Positions 8,316 to 17,767 are shown, counted from the first letter of the stretch. The stretch is 64,000 nt of DNA from Devosia subaequoris (GCF_014197055.1 NZ_JACIEW010000003.1:186001-250000); one strand, 5' to 3'. Notes: generated from the letters alone by a model not told the origin. A program made the numbers and translations.

Positions 8316-8950
8316 CCGATGAACTGATCGATCGCCTGACATCCGATCTCAAGCCGACAGCGCCGCGAGCGTTGGAGAAGCGACTATGGCTGGCTCTGGC
8401 TCTGGGTTTGATCGGCACGCTTCTGGTTGGCCCGCTAGTGCTTGACTTGGTGGTCGGCCGCCCTCTTGGAGGCGCCTGGGGTGACTCCATGTTCTGGGGC
8501 AAACTGGCCTATACCATTGGTCTGGGTAGTCTTGGGCTGCTCGCCCTACCGGCTCTCTCCCGCCCGGACCAGTCGCGCATCTGGCCGCTGCTCTTCGCCG
8601 GCGCTCTGGCGATGCTGGCCCTGATCGTCGGCACCTTGGGTTGGATGCAGTCGGACTGGGCCATGCCGGTGCTGATGGGCGCAACAGCCTTGGTCTGCCC
8701 ATGGCTGATAATTTTGACAGCGGCCCCACTGCTGGCTGTGCTGCTTGGCATGATGCGCAGCTTCGCCCCCGCTTCGCCGACACTGGCGGGTCTGGCCGCG
8801 GGCCTTCTCTCCGGAGGCTTCGGCGCAGCGTCCTACGCCTTCTATTGCGGCGAAACCAGCATGATGTTCATGGCTGTCTGGTATTCTCTGGGCATTGCCC
8901 TGACCGCGCTTCTGGGCGCGATCATCGGGCGATACTTGCTCCGCTGGTAG
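8312..8950 (+). CDS. nrsF: NrsF family membrane anti-sigma factor (DUF1109)
   Basis: Six-helix membrane protein of the DUF1109/NrsF family, the anti-sigma partner of SigF-type ECF factors. The short cytoplasmic N-terminus (residues 1-27, TDELIDRLTSDLKPTAP) is the usual conserved segment, and hydrophobic helices follow to residue 212. The ATG overlaps the sigF stop (ATGA), indicating coupled synthesis of sigma and anti-sigma. In Caulobacter and Azospira this pair responds to heavy metals or reactive chlorine, probably through redox-active cysteines in the anti-sigma. One or two cysteines are visible in the second half here, but which would be sensory is not resolved. Confidence 0.85.
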   Translation: MTDELIDRLTSDLKPTAPRALEKRLWLALALGLIGTLLVGPLVLDLVVGRPLGGAWGDSMFWGKLAYTIGLGSLGLLALPALSRPDQSRIWPLLFAGALAMLALIVGTLGWMQSDWAMPVLMGATALVCPWLIILTAAPLLAVLLGMMRSFAPASPTLAGLAAGLLSGGFGAASYAFYCGETSMMFMAVWYSLGIALTALLGAIIGRYLLRW

Positions 8951-8959
8951 CGACCGGGA

Positions 8960-9610
8960 CTATTCGTCCCGCGCTGCCCAGTTGATACCACGGCGCATGA
9001 TGGTGGCGAAGTTCGGGTTTTCGAATTCCTTGGCGACGTGCCCCAGGGTCGAATGGAAGACGCGGCCCTGACCGTAGCGATGCTTCCACACCACTGGAAC
9101 GACGGCACCCTCGATCCAGGGCGCATGCTCGCCGGTGAACGTCGTGGTTGCCAGCACATCAATCATCGGATCGACATGCATGTAATACTGCTCGGAGGTG
9201 TATGGGAAACTGGGTTTGATCCCCGCCATGATCGGATCATCTGGCTTGGTCACATCGACGGTGTAATCGAGAATGTCGCCCGGATGCGCCACCCATTGTC
9301 CACCGATCATGAACTGGTAGACCACTGACTCGCGGAAGGCATCCGACATTCCACCGTGATGACCGGCGAGACCGACACCACCGCGCACGGCATTGGCGAG
9401 GTTCTCTGCCTCCTCCTTCTCGATCTTGCTCATCGTGTAGATCGGAATGATCAGCGACAGATCGGCAATCGAGGGATCGGCGAAGGCACTAGTCTCGGTC
9501 GCCGTGCGCACCGAATAGCCGTCCTCATGCAGCCAGCGGCGGTAGATGGTGGCGCACTCCTCCGGGTCGTGACCTTCCCAGCCGCCGTAGACAATCAAAG
9601 CACTGCGCAT
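8960..9610 (-). CDS. ThuA-domain protein (glutamine-amidotransferase-like fold)
   Basis: ThuA-like protein, a class I glutamine amidotransferase-like fold found in sugar-utilisation operons; the biochemical activity of the family is poorly defined. Diagnostic segments are GGWEGHDPEE near the N-terminus, GLAGHHGGMSDAF in the middle and WKHRYGQGRVFHSTLGH near the C-terminus. It is distinct from the 262-residue ThuA in the trehalose operon at 14946-15734. The start at 9610 (216 aa) gives 8 nt from AGGGG; ATG 9616 is too close to it. It stands alone between nrsF and a methyltransferase, so its sugar is unknown. Confidence 0.82.
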   Translation of the reverse strand: MRSALIVYGGWEGHDPEECATIYRRWLHEDGYSVRTATETSAFADPSIADLSLIIPIYTMSKIEKEEAENLANAVRGGVGLAGHHGGMSDAFRESVVYQFMIGGQWVAHPGDILDYTVDVTKPDDPIMAGIKPSFPYTSEQYYMHVDPMIDVLATTTFTGEHAPWIEGAVVPVVWKHRYGQGRVFHSTLGHVAKEFENPNFATIMRRGINWAARDE

Positions 9611-9674
9611 GAGCATTTCCCCTGCAAATCAAACGGCGCGGAGAATACCCGACTGAGCTGGTATTGAAAGCCCA

Positions 9675-10310
9675 TCAGATGCGATTGATGTGATAAAGCC
9701 TGTTCACGAAATGCAGGCGGCGTTCGAATACCCAGCGCAATGGCGGGCCATAAAGGCCCAGATCTTCTTGCCTGTGCGCCTCTTTGAGGGTCGCCTGCGC
9801 AAACAGCTCCTCCCATTGAGCCGCATCGAGATAATTGTAAGTCAGGTGCACGTCGTGCCCCCGATTGCCGACCCAATCCATCAATCGCAGCGTTGGTCCA
9901 GCCAATATCCCACGGCGCAGATGATCCTTGATCACCACACTCACCGCGGCCACCCGTGTGGCCTCGGCCAACACCCGGGCCGGTTCTTTGGCATGGTGCA
10001 GGACATCCACGATCGTGACGCAATCGAAATGCTGGTCGGCAAAGGGTAGCCTGTCTCCGTCATAGGCCATGACAGGAACATGCGTCACCGGGCGCACCAG
10101 AACATCAACGCCTTCGATCACCAGTTCCGGCCGCCGTTGCATCAGCGCTTTGGCCACCTGCCCGTCGCCACACCCGACATCGAGGACTCGAACGGCGTCG
10201 CTCGGAATGGCAATGGCAAGGCTATCCGCCAGCGCCTCAACGCGCCGCCTGAAGATCAGAGCGCCATGCACCGAGTTGAGCAGGCGCTTGCTCCGGGACC
10301 GTACACTCAT
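9675..10310 (-). CDS. class I SAM-dependent methyltransferase
   Basis: S-adenosylmethionine-dependent methyltransferase (Methyltransf_11 type), 211 residues. Motif I is VLDVGCGDGQVAKAL near residues 42-56, followed by VDV at the acidic ribose-binding position and FDCVTIVDVLHHAKEP (motifs II/III) near residues 97-112. The start overlaps the end of the GtrA gene by 4 bp, so the two are translationally coupled. Paired with GtrA, a membrane protein of polysaccharide or lipid-linked sugar export, it may modify a cell-surface glycan or lipid carrier. That is inference from context only. Confidence 0.8.
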   Translation of the reverse strand: MSVRSRSKRLLNSVHGALIFRRRVEALADSLAIAIPSDAVRVLDVGCGDGQVAKALMQRRPELVIEGVDVLVRPVTHVPVMAYDGDRLPFADQHFDCVTIVDVLHHAKEPARVLAEATRVAAVSVVIKDHLRRGILAGPTLRLMDWVGNRGHDVHLTYNYLDAAQWEELFAQATLKEAHRQEDLGLYGPPLRWVFERRLHFVNRLYHINRI

Positions 10311-10768
10311 GCCGGCCTGGCTTCGAGCCGCCGTTCACGGTTAAAAGCCCAGGCGCGCAGCACAAGGTAATTGAGCCCTGAGGTCAGCGCGATGACCAGA
10401 ATTGCTGCTAGCAGACTGGGCAGGGCAAATGTGCCATGAAGCAGGAGGCTGAACATGGTGGCTAACCCCAGAGCCATCATCTGCACCGCGACATAGCGTG
10501 GAAGCGCCTGCCCATGCGGTGCTTCGGAACCGAAACTGAAGCGCCGGTGCAGCAGATAAACGGGGACGATGAATGCAGCATAGCAAAATGCGCTGACAAG
10601 CCAGCTTTCCACCATAGGCAACACCCAGATCAAACCCGTGCTGACCACGACACAGCTCGCCGCGGCACAGGCGCCGATCATCAGGAACACTACGATCCCA
10701 CCGCCGGTCGGACGCATCGCGCCCTGCTCGGGAGGCGCATGCATCAGACTTTCCAGGGCGACATTCAT
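10307..10768 (-). CDS. GtrA family membrane protein
   Basis: Small four-helix membrane protein of the GtrA family, implicated in moving or handling polyprenyl-linked sugars for cell-surface polysaccharide synthesis. Hydrophobic segments lie at about residues 28-50, 55-75, 90-115 and 120-140, with the conserved basic RRFSF motif near residue 75. The chosen ATG at 10768 gives 153 residues, a typical length; an upstream start at 10825 would add a non-hydrophobic leader. It is the first gene of a two-gene unit with the methyltransferase (ATGA overlap). Confidence 0.78.
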   Translation of the reverse strand: MNVALESLMHAPPEQGAMRPTGGGIVVFLMIGACAAASCVVVSTGLIWVLPMVESWLVSAFCYAAFIVPVYLLHRRFSFGSEAPHGQALPRYVAVQMMALGLATMFSLLLHGTFALPSLLAAILVIALTSGLNYLVLRAWAFNRERRLEARPA

Positions 10769-11006
10769 TGGTGGCGCTTTCTGCAGGCAGGTTGCTTGTC
10801 CAGCAATACCGAAAAACCCTTGCAACCGCGTTTACGGTCCGCCGCCGCCCGCCCGAAAAACTGTGACCGGAATTTTGACCAAAAGGTCCACTTTCCACTG
10901 TCACAATTAGCTGATTAGTTGTTCTATGGCACTGCTGACAGCCCTTCAGGCGTCGGGCTGATGGCAGGTACATTGACGACAGCAACAAGTACAAGGGACA
11001 TCAGGG

Positions 11007-12614
11007 ATGAAGAAAGTACTTCTGGGCGCAACGGCGCTCACGCTCTGCGCCGGATTTTCTCCGGCCGCCTACGCGGAATTCACGCTCAATATCCTGCACA
11101 TCAACGACTTCCACTCCCGGTTCGCCCCGATCTCGCAATACGATGCCAATTGCAGCGCCGAGGACGACGCTGCCGGCGAATGCTTTGGCGGCATTGCCCG
11201 GCTCAAAACCGCCATCGATGACAAACGCGCTGAATATAAGAGCGAGAACGTCGTGCTGGTGGACGCCGGTGACCAGTTCCAGGGATCGCTCTTCTACACC
11301 CAATACCGCAGCGAGATTATCGCCGAGTTCGCCAATGATCTGGGCATCGAGGTCATGGCCGTGGGAAACCACGAGTTTGACGACGGCCCCGAAGAGCTCG
11401 CCAAGCTGCTTGACGCGGTGAAATTCCCGATTATCTCGGGCAACACCAATGTTGAAAACGAACCTCTGCTGGCCGGTCGCGTGCCGGGCACCCTGGTCCT
11501 CGAGATCGGAGGAGAGAAGATTGGTTTTGTGTCCGCTCTGGCCGAAGACACAGACGAAACTTCGTCTCCGGGCGACAATGTCGAATTCGAAGACACGATT
11601 ACCAGTCTCACTACACAGGCCGAAGCGCTGACCTCGGCTGGCGTGAACAAGATCATCGCACTGACGCACATTGGCTACTCGCAGGACCTCCGGGTCGCAG
11701 CCAACGTGCCCAATGTCGACGTGGTGGTGGGCGGTCACTCGCACTCGCTGCTTTCCAACACCGATGAGAACGCTGTGGGCCCCTACCCCACCATGGTCAA
11801 CGGCCCAGACGGAAATGAAGTGCCGGTTGTCACCGCTGGCGCCTACGCCAAGTATCTCGGCGATCTCACCGTCACCTGGGATGACGATGGCAACGTGATC
11901 TCGGCCGAAGGCGCTCCGATCATCATGGACGCGTCGGTCACTCCTGACGAAGGCTACGTTGCTCGCCTTGCGGAACTTCAGGAGCCGATCAACTCGCTGA
12001 TGGAAGAAGTCATCGGCACTTCGACCGAGGCTATCGAAGGCTCACGTGAAGTCTGTCGTGTGGTCGAATGTTCCATGGGCAATCTGGTTGCGGACGCTAT
12101 TCTTGATGCCGCTTCTTCCTCTGGCGCGACAATCGCCATCCAGAATGGTGGCGGGCTCCGCTCGTCCATCGATGCCGGTGAAATCACCATGGGTGAAGTG
12201 CTGACGGTTCTGCCCTTCTCCAACACCCTGGCCACCGTTGATATCTCCGGTGCCGATGTTATCGACGCGCTGGAAAATGGTGTGTCCGACATCGAGAACG
12301 GCGCCGGTCGTTTCCCGCAGGTCGCTGGTCTGAAATACTCCTATACCCTCGCCAACCCGGTCGGCGATCGCATCAGCGATGTCCTGGTCAAGGGTGAAGG
12401 CGATGAGTGGGTGCCGATCGACGAAGAGGCCACCTATACGATCGTCACCAACAATTACATGCGCGGCGGTGGCGACGGCTACGGTACCTTTGCCGAGGGC
12501 GACAACCCCTACGACTTTGGCCCCCCGCTGGAGCAGGTGCTGGCCGACTACATCGCCGGGCTCGGCGGTGAATACACTCCCTACACCGATGGCCGCATCA
12601 CGGTAATCGAGTAG
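11007..12614 (+). CDS. secreted 5'-nucleotidase / UshA-type metallophosphoesterase
   Basis: Periplasmic bifunctional 5'-nucleotidase/UDP-sugar hydrolase family protein that releases nucleosides and phosphate. A signal peptide ends at AYA (residue 23). The metallophosphatase motifs follow: HINDFHSRF (D34, H36), VDAGDQFQGS, GNHEFDDG and GGHSHS. The C-terminal 5_nucleotid_C domain (about residues 330-500) has IQNGGGLRSSIDAGEIT and NNYMRGGGDGY. Length 535 is normal. A clear terminator follows at 12636. A Cys pair near residue 50 may form a disulfide. No complete Pho box was found upstream, so phosphate control is unproven. Confidence 0.9.
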   Translation: MKKVLLGATALTLCAGFSPAAYAEFTLNILHINDFHSRFAPISQYDANCSAEDDAAGECFGGIARLKTAIDDKRAEYKSENVVLVDAGDQFQGSLFYTQYRSEIIAEFANDLGIEVMAVGNHEFDDGPEELAKLLDAVKFPIISGNTNVENEPLLAGRVPGTLVLEIGGEKIGFVSALAEDTDETSSPGDNVEFEDTITSLTTQAEALTSAGVNKIIALTHIGYSQDLRVAANVPNVDVVVGGHSHSLLSNTDENAVGPYPTMVNGPDGNEVPVVTAGAYAKYLGDLTVTWDDDGNVISAEGAPIIMDASVTPDEGYVARLAELQEPINSLMEEVIGTSTEAIEGSREVCRVVECSMGNLVADAILDAASSSGATIAIQNGGGLRSSIDAGEITMGEVLTVLPFSNTLATVDISGADVIDALENGVSDIENGAGRFPQVAGLKYSYTLANPVGDRISDVLVKGEGDEWVPIDEEATYTIVTNNYMRGGGDGYGTFAEGDNPYDFGPPLEQVLADYIAGLGGEYTPYTDGRITVIE

Positions 12615-12635
12615 GCTTAAATGCCTGAACACAGG

Positions 12636-12662
12636 AAAGGGCGCTCTCGGGCGCCCTTTTTT
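12636..12662 (+). terminator. rho-independent terminator of 5'-nucleotidase gene
   Basis: GGGCGC (12639-12644) pairs with GCGCCC (12651-12656) across a 6-nt loop. The stem is extended by A-T pairs and followed by a T run. Confidence 0.85.
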
Positions 12663-12676
12663 ACTTGCCCGGCCAG

Positions 12677-12928
12677 TCAGGTGCGACGCGCCAATTGTCC
12701 CCAGGCGAGCAGGATGATTACCGCGCCAACGATGGCACCGATAAAATTGGCACTATCATCGGGACCGAACCAGCCGATCTGTTGCCCGAGCCAGGTCGCC
12801 AGAACCGAACCGACGATGCCCAATACTGTGGTCAGGATGAAGCCCGAAGGCTTGTTGTCGCCTGGCGTGATCCACCTTGCGATCAGCCCGGCGAAGAATC
12901 CGACGATTATGGCCCAGACAATGCTCAT
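12677..12928 (-). CDS. GlsB/YeaQ/YmgE family stress-response membrane protein
   Basis: 83-residue membrane protein of the transglycosylase-associated (GlsB/YeaQ/YmgE) family, commonly induced by envelope or general stress. It has three hydrophobic segments (about residues 2-18, 28-50 and 57-78) separated by Gly-rich turns, and the typical GFFAGLIARWITPGD segment near the N-terminus. The molecular function of the family is unknown. I searched the upstream region for the EcfG promoter seen in front of similar genes at 42-48 kb and did not find a match. Confidence 0.85.
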   Translation of the reverse strand: MSIVWAIIVGFFAGLIARWITPGDNKPSGFILTTVLGIVGSVLATWLGQQIGWFGPDDSANFIGAIVGAVIILLAWGQLARRT

Positions 12929-13094
12929 ATGACGCTCCTGTTATTCACAAGGAAATTGGCATCGCCTCAACCGGTTGCAATAGCGATGACAAATTTGATC
13001 GCCGTTTGTGATCCGGAACTGCGCAACTCAACGCAGAAAGGTTCGTTGTGTGGCTGTCCAAGTGGGGGGCACATCCCACAAACGGAGTACTGAA

Positions 13095-13661
13095 ATGAAA
13101 AAGACCTTTATCGCAACTGCAGTTACCGCGCTTCTCGCTTCCACCGCGATTGCTCAGGACGCCAATGTCGGCGTTGACGCAGGCGGAGGTGCATCTGTGG
13201 AAACCCCAAGCCTCGATGCAGGCGCTAGCACCGACACCAGTGTGGATGCAGGTGTCGACACCGATGCCGGTGCCAAGGGCAAGGCGAGCGCCAATGCCGG
13301 CGCAAACGCCAACGCCAACGCCAATGCCAATGCCAGCGACATGGCCGACAACACCTACGGCTCGGTGATGGCATCCATCAAGGGTTCGGCTGACCTGGAC
13401 CTGTCCAGCATCACAGATGAATCGAAGATCAGCATCGTGTTGCTCTCGTCCCTCCAGGGCGATGCCGCCACTGAGAGCGCTGCACTCGACGCTGAACTGA
13501 CAACCAATGCCGACGCGCAGGCCGGTCTGCATTCCCGTATTGAAGGAAACACGGCGATCACGGCCAAGCTCGAAGCTGAAGGCCATGCCGTCGAGGACGT
13601 TGTCAGCGTGAAGACCAAGGCTGACGGTTCGGTCATCGTTTATGTCGATGATCGTGACTGA
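13095..13661 (+). CDS. secreted low-complexity protein with Asn-Ala repeats
   Basis: 188-residue exported protein with a signal peptide ending in STAIA before Q20. The mature N-terminus (about residues 20-80) is rich in Asp, Ala, Gly and Val and contains a run of Asn-Ala dipeptides near residues 70-79. The C-terminal part (about 85-188) looks folded, with IKGSADLDLSSITDESK and a closing VVSVKTKADGSVIVYVDD strand pattern. I do not recognise a family beyond hypothetical exported proteins of related genera. A tandem terminator follows. A Leu/Ala-repeat frame on the other strand is a shadow of the repeats. Confidence 0.7.
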   Translation: MKKTFIATAVTALLASTAIAQDANVGVDAGGGASVETPSLDAGASTDTSVDAGVDTDAGAKGKASANAGANANANANANASDMADNTYGSVMASIKGSADLDLSSITDESKISIVLLSSLQGDAATESAALDAELTTNADAQAGLHSRIEGNTAITAKLEAEGHAVEDVVSVKTKADGSVIVYVDDRD

Positions 13662-13686
13662 TAATTTCTCTTGCGAGAAATCTACA

Positions 13687-13782
13687 AAGGGCCCCGGCAA
13701 GTGCCGGGGCCTTTCTTGTGACTAAACGGCATGTAAGGGCCCCGGCAAGTGCCGGGGCCTTTCTTGTGACTAAACGGCATGT
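13687..13782. repeat. perfect 48-bp tandem duplication carrying a terminator
   Basis: Two identical adjacent 48-bp units (13687-13734 and 13735-13782). Each holds a GC-rich hairpin (GGCCCCGGC / GCCGGGGCC, 4-nt loop) followed by TTTCTT, and then ACTAAACGGCATGT. The second unit's ACTAAACGGCAT is the real 3' end of thuB on the minus strand, so the first unit contains a duplicated copy of that gene end. Confidence 0.95.
13689..13717 (+). terminator. terminator of the secreted-protein gene (first of two copies)
   Basis: A strong 9-bp GC stem with a 4-nt loop and a T-rich tail lies 28 bp after the stop codon of the 13095-13661 gene. A second identical copy follows at 13737-13765. Confidence 0.8.
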
Positions 13783-14813
13783 TCGGCCCGTTCCCGATCA
13801 GTCACCGTCGCCATATCCAGCACCTTTTGAATATTGGTGGCATGCCGGAAGCTGGGCTCCAGATTCTGACCCTGTCGGCACGCGTCAATGAAGCGCTCGT
13901 AGTTGGTGGGCACCGGATCGACCTCGACCTCGGTCCAGGTGCCGGTTTCGGCATCCTGCCCCAAGCACGTATAAAGCCTGGACCAGTCGTGACGATGCTG
14001 CACCTCGATCGAGCCGAGTTCACCATAGACCCGTAGCCGCAGCTCGTTGAAGTGGCCCGTCGCCCAGCGCGAGGCATGCACCACACCCAGCGCACCATTT
14101 TCCAGCTGCGCCGTCATGGCGAAGCTGTCATTGGCGTCCAGATCATATTCGCCAATTTTGTTGCCCGGTGCCTTGTCGAAGGTTTCCAGGCGGCAGAAGA
14201 CTTTCGAGAAGTCACTGCCCGCGCCATAAGCGGCAAAGTCGAGAATGTGCACGCCGATATCACCCAATACACCGTTGGATCCGTGCTTCTTGGACAGGCG
14301 CCACAGCCACTGGCTCTCCGTCCGCCAGTCGCCCCAGGCGCGAGACACCAGCCAGCTCTGCAGATAGCTAGCCTCGAAATGCTTGACCGTGCCAACCTGG
14401 CCCGACTGCACGATTTCGCGTGCCTTCTGGAGCTGGGCAACATTGCGATAGGTCAGGTTGACCATATTGACCAGGCCCAGCCGTTCGGCGGTCTCGGTCA
14501 TTTCCATGGCTCGTGCGTGATCAGTCGCCAGGGGCTTTTCGCAGAACACATGCTTGCCCGCCGCCAGGGCAGCCATTGTCGTAGGGTAGTGCACACTGTC
14601 AGGTGTCACATTGGCCACGGCATCGAACTGTCCCCAGCCCAGGGCCGCGTCGAGCGAACCGAAGCCGCGCTCGATATTGTGTGCCGCGCAGAAGGCCTCG
14701 ACCCGCGAGGGGTCGACGTCGACCCCGCCGGCCAGGGTGACCCCTTCAATGCTTGCGAAGTTCTTGGCGTGCGTATTGGCCATGCCGCCGGTACCCAGGA
14801 TGAGGATACGCAT
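13770..14813 (-). CDS. thuB: Gfo/Idh/MocA oxidoreductase, ThuB (trehalose utilisation)
   Basis: NAD(P)-dependent sugar oxidoreductase. In Sinorhizobium ThuB acts with ThuA in trehalose breakdown through 3-keto-trehalose. The N-terminal Rossmann motif GTGGMANTHAKNF is at residues 7-19, FCEKPLA (the catalytic-Lys segment) near residue 92, and the C-terminal GFO_IDH_MocA_C domain contains GDIGVHILDFA. The 347-residue length fits. It is the last gene of a six-gene minus-strand operon whose order (E-F-G-K-A-B) matches S. meliloti thuEFGKAB, the main basis for the name. Its 3' end lies inside a 48-bp tandem duplication. Confidence 0.85.
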   Translation of the reverse strand: MRILILGTGGMANTHAKNFASIEGVTLAGGVDVDPSRVEAFCAAHNIERGFGSLDAALGWGQFDAVANVTPDSVHYPTTMAALAAGKHVFCEKPLATDHARAMEMTETAERLGLVNMVNLTYRNVAQLQKAREIVQSGQVGTVKHFEASYLQSWLVSRAWGDWRTESQWLWRLSKKHGSNGVLGDIGVHILDFAAYGAGSDFSKVFCRLETFDKAPGNKIGEYDLDANDSFAMTAQLENGALGVVHASRWATGHFNELRLRVYGELGSIEVQHRHDWSRLYTCLGQDAETGTWTEVEVDPVPTNYERFIDACRQGQNLEPSFRHATNIQKVLDMATVTDRERAEHAV

Positions 14814-14865
14814 ATTTCAAATCCCTGGCCGTCGCCGACGGCCCTTTCGTCTGTTGTCTTTGCAG

Positions 14866-14892
14866 GTCACCCCCGCCATGGGCGGGAATGAC
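14866..14892. repeat. short palindromic intergenic element
   Basis: GTCACCCCCGCC, ATG, GGCGGGAATGAC form an imperfect palindrome between thuB and thuA. The right arm shares the GTCATTCCCGC core (reverse complement) with a second element at 15795-15819, so both look like copies of a dispersed REP-type repeat or mRNA hairpin. Confidence 0.55.
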
Positions 14893-14945
14893 CGTTGGTC
14901 CGACACGGCGCACTCCGCCAGGGCAGAAGCCGCGCTACGGCTCGG

Positions 14946-15734
14946 TCAGCTTTTCACTTCGCCCGCGTGATCGGCGGCGCTCAGCTTTGCCCCGCGTTCC
15001 TCGATCTTTTCGATAGCCTCGGCAACCGGCGTGTTGGGTGCCTTCATCAGATGCGCCTGGCGATCGCCCTGATGGGCCCAGTTGACCGCATTGCGAAGCA
15101 CCTGGCCGACATTGGCGTCATGATAGGTCGGATAGGTTTCATGGCCGGGGCGGAAATAGAAAATATTGCCTGCGCCACGCCTGTAGGTCAGGCCCGAGCG
15201 GAACACCTCGCCACCCTGGAACCAGGACACGAACACAGTCTCCAGCGGCTCCGGCACAGTAAATGGTTCGCCATACATCTCTTCATATTCCAGCTCGAAA
15301 TAAGCTGGCAGGCCCTTGGCGATCGGGTGCCCGGGATTGACCACCCACAGGCGCTCGCGTTCACCGGCTTCGCGCCAGTGCAAATTCGCCGGCGAACCCA
15401 TCAGCCCCTTGAACACCTTGGAGTGATGCCCCGAATGCAGCACGATCAACCCCATGCCCTGCCAGACATGCTCCATGACGCGTTTCACCACCGCGTCATC
15501 GACCTTGTCATGGGCCGCGTGGCCCCACCACAGCAACACATCGGTATTGGCCAACGCTTCTTCGGTACACCCATGCTCGGGTTCTTGCAGCGTGGTGGTC
15601 TTGACCTCGAGATTGGCATCCTGCCGCAGCAGCGACGCAATCTGATTGTGCATGCCATCAGGGTAGTTTTCGGCGACGACCTTGTTCTTCTGCTCGTGAA
15701 CGTTTTCACCCCAAACCAGGGTACGGATCGGCAT
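14946..15734 (-). CDS. thuA: ThuA, trehalose utilisation protein
   Basis: ThuA-fold protein needed with ThuB for growth on trehalose in Sinorhizobium. The length (262) matches that ThuA. Typical segments are VWGENVHEQ at the N-terminus, [12 protein letters not shown] and [14 protein letters not shown] in the core (His-rich putative active region) and [16 protein letters not shown] near the C-terminus. It sits between the transporter ATPase gene and thuB, as in thuEFGKAB. The family's exact chemistry is unsettled. An intergenic gap of 132 bp to thuB carries a palindromic element. Confidence 0.87.
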   Translation of the reverse strand: MPIRTLVWGENVHEQKNKVVAENYPDGMHNQIASLLRQDANLEVKTTTLQEPEHGCTEEALANTDVLLWWGHAAHDKVDDAVVKRVMEHVWQGMGLIVLHSGHHSKVFKGLMGSPANLHWREAGERERLWVVNPGHPIAKGLPAYFELEYEEMYGEPFTVPEPLETVFVSWFQGGEVFRSGLTYRRGAGNIFYFRPGHETYPTYHDANVGQVLRNAVNWAHQGDRQAHLMKAPNTPVAEAIEKIEERGAKLSAADHAGEVKS

Positions 15735-15794
15735 GAGAGTCTCCTAATATCAAATTCCCGGCGGACAGGCGCCGGGGGTGTTGCTTGGTTCTGC

Positions 15795-15819
15795 GTCATT
15801 CCCGCGAGATCGGGAACCC
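15795..15819. repeat. short palindromic intergenic element (second copy)
   Basis: GTCATTCCCGCGAGATCGGG followed by AACCC, located between thuA and thuK. It shares GTCATTCCCGC with the element at 14866-14892. Confidence 0.5.
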
Positions 15820-15905
15820 CTGTTTATTCAACTGAGGTTCCCGCCAGGAGGGACACGGTGGAGGGTTATGGTGGCGGCAGCTTGTCCGCGCATTGAAATC
15901 TGACC

Positions 15906-16910
15906 CTAGCGAATGGGTTTCCCAGCCTCATCGAAACGATGCAGGCGGTCTTCCATCGGGGACACCCGCAGCTTCGAACCACTCGGATGCTGCATGGCGC
16001 CTTCGAGACGAACCACGATTGGCTCCTCCTGACCCATTTCCAGATAGACATAGGTGTCCGCGCCAAGGTTTTCGGTGTGGATCACTTCGCCTTCCCAGAT
16101 GCCATCGGGCTTGACCAGCATGTGCTCGCCACGGACGCCCAGCGTGGTGCACTTGAACGCCGCAGCCTTCTCCCCGGTCAGAAAGTTCATCTTGGGTGAG
16201 CCGATAAACCCGGCAACAAAAATGCTGTCAGGCTTCTCATAAAGCTCCATAGGCGTACCCACCTGCTCGACCAAGCCATCACGCAGCACACAAATCCGGT
16301 CGGCTAGGGTCATCGCCTCAACCTGATCATGCGTCACATAGATCATCGTGACGTCGTGCATGCCCTCATGCAGCTTGGCAATCTCGATACGGGTCGCCAC
16401 GCGCAAGGCCGCATCCAGGTTTGACAGCGGTTCGTCAAACAGGAACACTTTCGGATCCCGGGTAATGGCCCGGCCAATGGCGACGCGCTGCCGTTGACCG
16501 CCCGAAAGCTGCTTGGGAAGACGATCCAGATATTGCCGGATCTGCAGCATGTCCGCCGCCTTTTCCACGCGCTCGCGAACGGCCTCCTTGCTGTGTGCCT
16601 TCTCCAGCTTGAGGCCGAACGCCATATTTTCATAGACCGTCATGTGCGGATAAAGCGCGTAGGACTGGAACACCATGGCGATGCCGCGCTTGGAAGGCGT
16701 CAGGGCATTCACCACCTTGCCGTCGAACAGCATTTCGCCCGAAGTGATGTCCTCAAGACCCGAGATCAGCCGCAACAAGGTAGACTTGCCGCAACCCGAT
16801 GGGCCGACAAAGACCATGAACTCCCCTTTGCGCACTTCCAGATCGACGCCCTTGATGACGTTCACAGCGCCAAAGGACTTACGAATGTTACGAAGTTCGA
16901 TTGATGCCAT
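15906..16910 (-). CDS. thuK: sugar ABC transporter ATP-binding protein, ThuK
   Basis: ATPase subunit of a MalK/UgpC-type importer. Walker [10 protein letters not shown] (about residues 37-45), signature LSGGQRQR (about 134-141), Walker [13 protein letters not shown] and the C-terminal TOBE/regulatory domain (about 240-334) are present. The 334-residue length is slightly short for the family (about 350). It is encoded directly after the two permease genes (12-bp gap) in the thu operon, so trehalose/maltose/sucrose import is the expected role. It belongs to the same family as the polyol ATPase at 31431-32450 but lies in a separate operon. Confidence 0.88.
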   Translation of the reverse strand: MASIELRNIRKSFGAVNVIKGVDLEVRKGEFMVFVGPSGCGKSTLLRLISGLEDITSGEMLFDGKVVNALTPSKRGIAMVFQSYALYPHMTVYENMAFGLKLEKAHSKEAVRERVEKAADMLQIRQYLDRLPKQLSGGQRQRVAIGRAITRDPKVFLFDEPLSNLDAALRVATRIEIAKLHEGMHDVTMIYVTHDQVEAMTLADRICVLRDGLVEQVGTPMELYEKPDSIFVAGFIGSPKMNFLTGEKAAAFKCTTLGVRGEHMLVKPDGIWEGEVIHTENLGADTYVYLEMGQEEPIVVRLEGAMQHPSGSKLRVSPMEDRLHRFDEAGKPIR

Positions 16911-16922
16911 TTTGGCTTCTCC

Positions 16923-17767
<845 letters not shown>

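Noticed and set aside
10895..10950. CTGTCAC near the 5'-nucleotidase gene as a Pho box
   Set aside because: Only one half-site is present; the second repeat at 11-bp spacing is missing.
12929..13050. EcfG promoter for the GlsB-like gene or the secreted-protein gene
   Set aside because: A GGAAC occurs at 13015 but the next CGTT on that strand is 24 nt away, and no AACG-N16/17-GTTCC arrangement exists for the minus-strand gene.
13154..13354. Leu/Ala-repeat frame on the minus strand
   Set aside because: It is the reverse reading of the Asn-Ala repeat DNA in the secreted-protein gene.
13687..13782. CRISPR-like array
   Set aside because: Two directly adjacent 48-bp units without spacers; each is a terminator hairpin.
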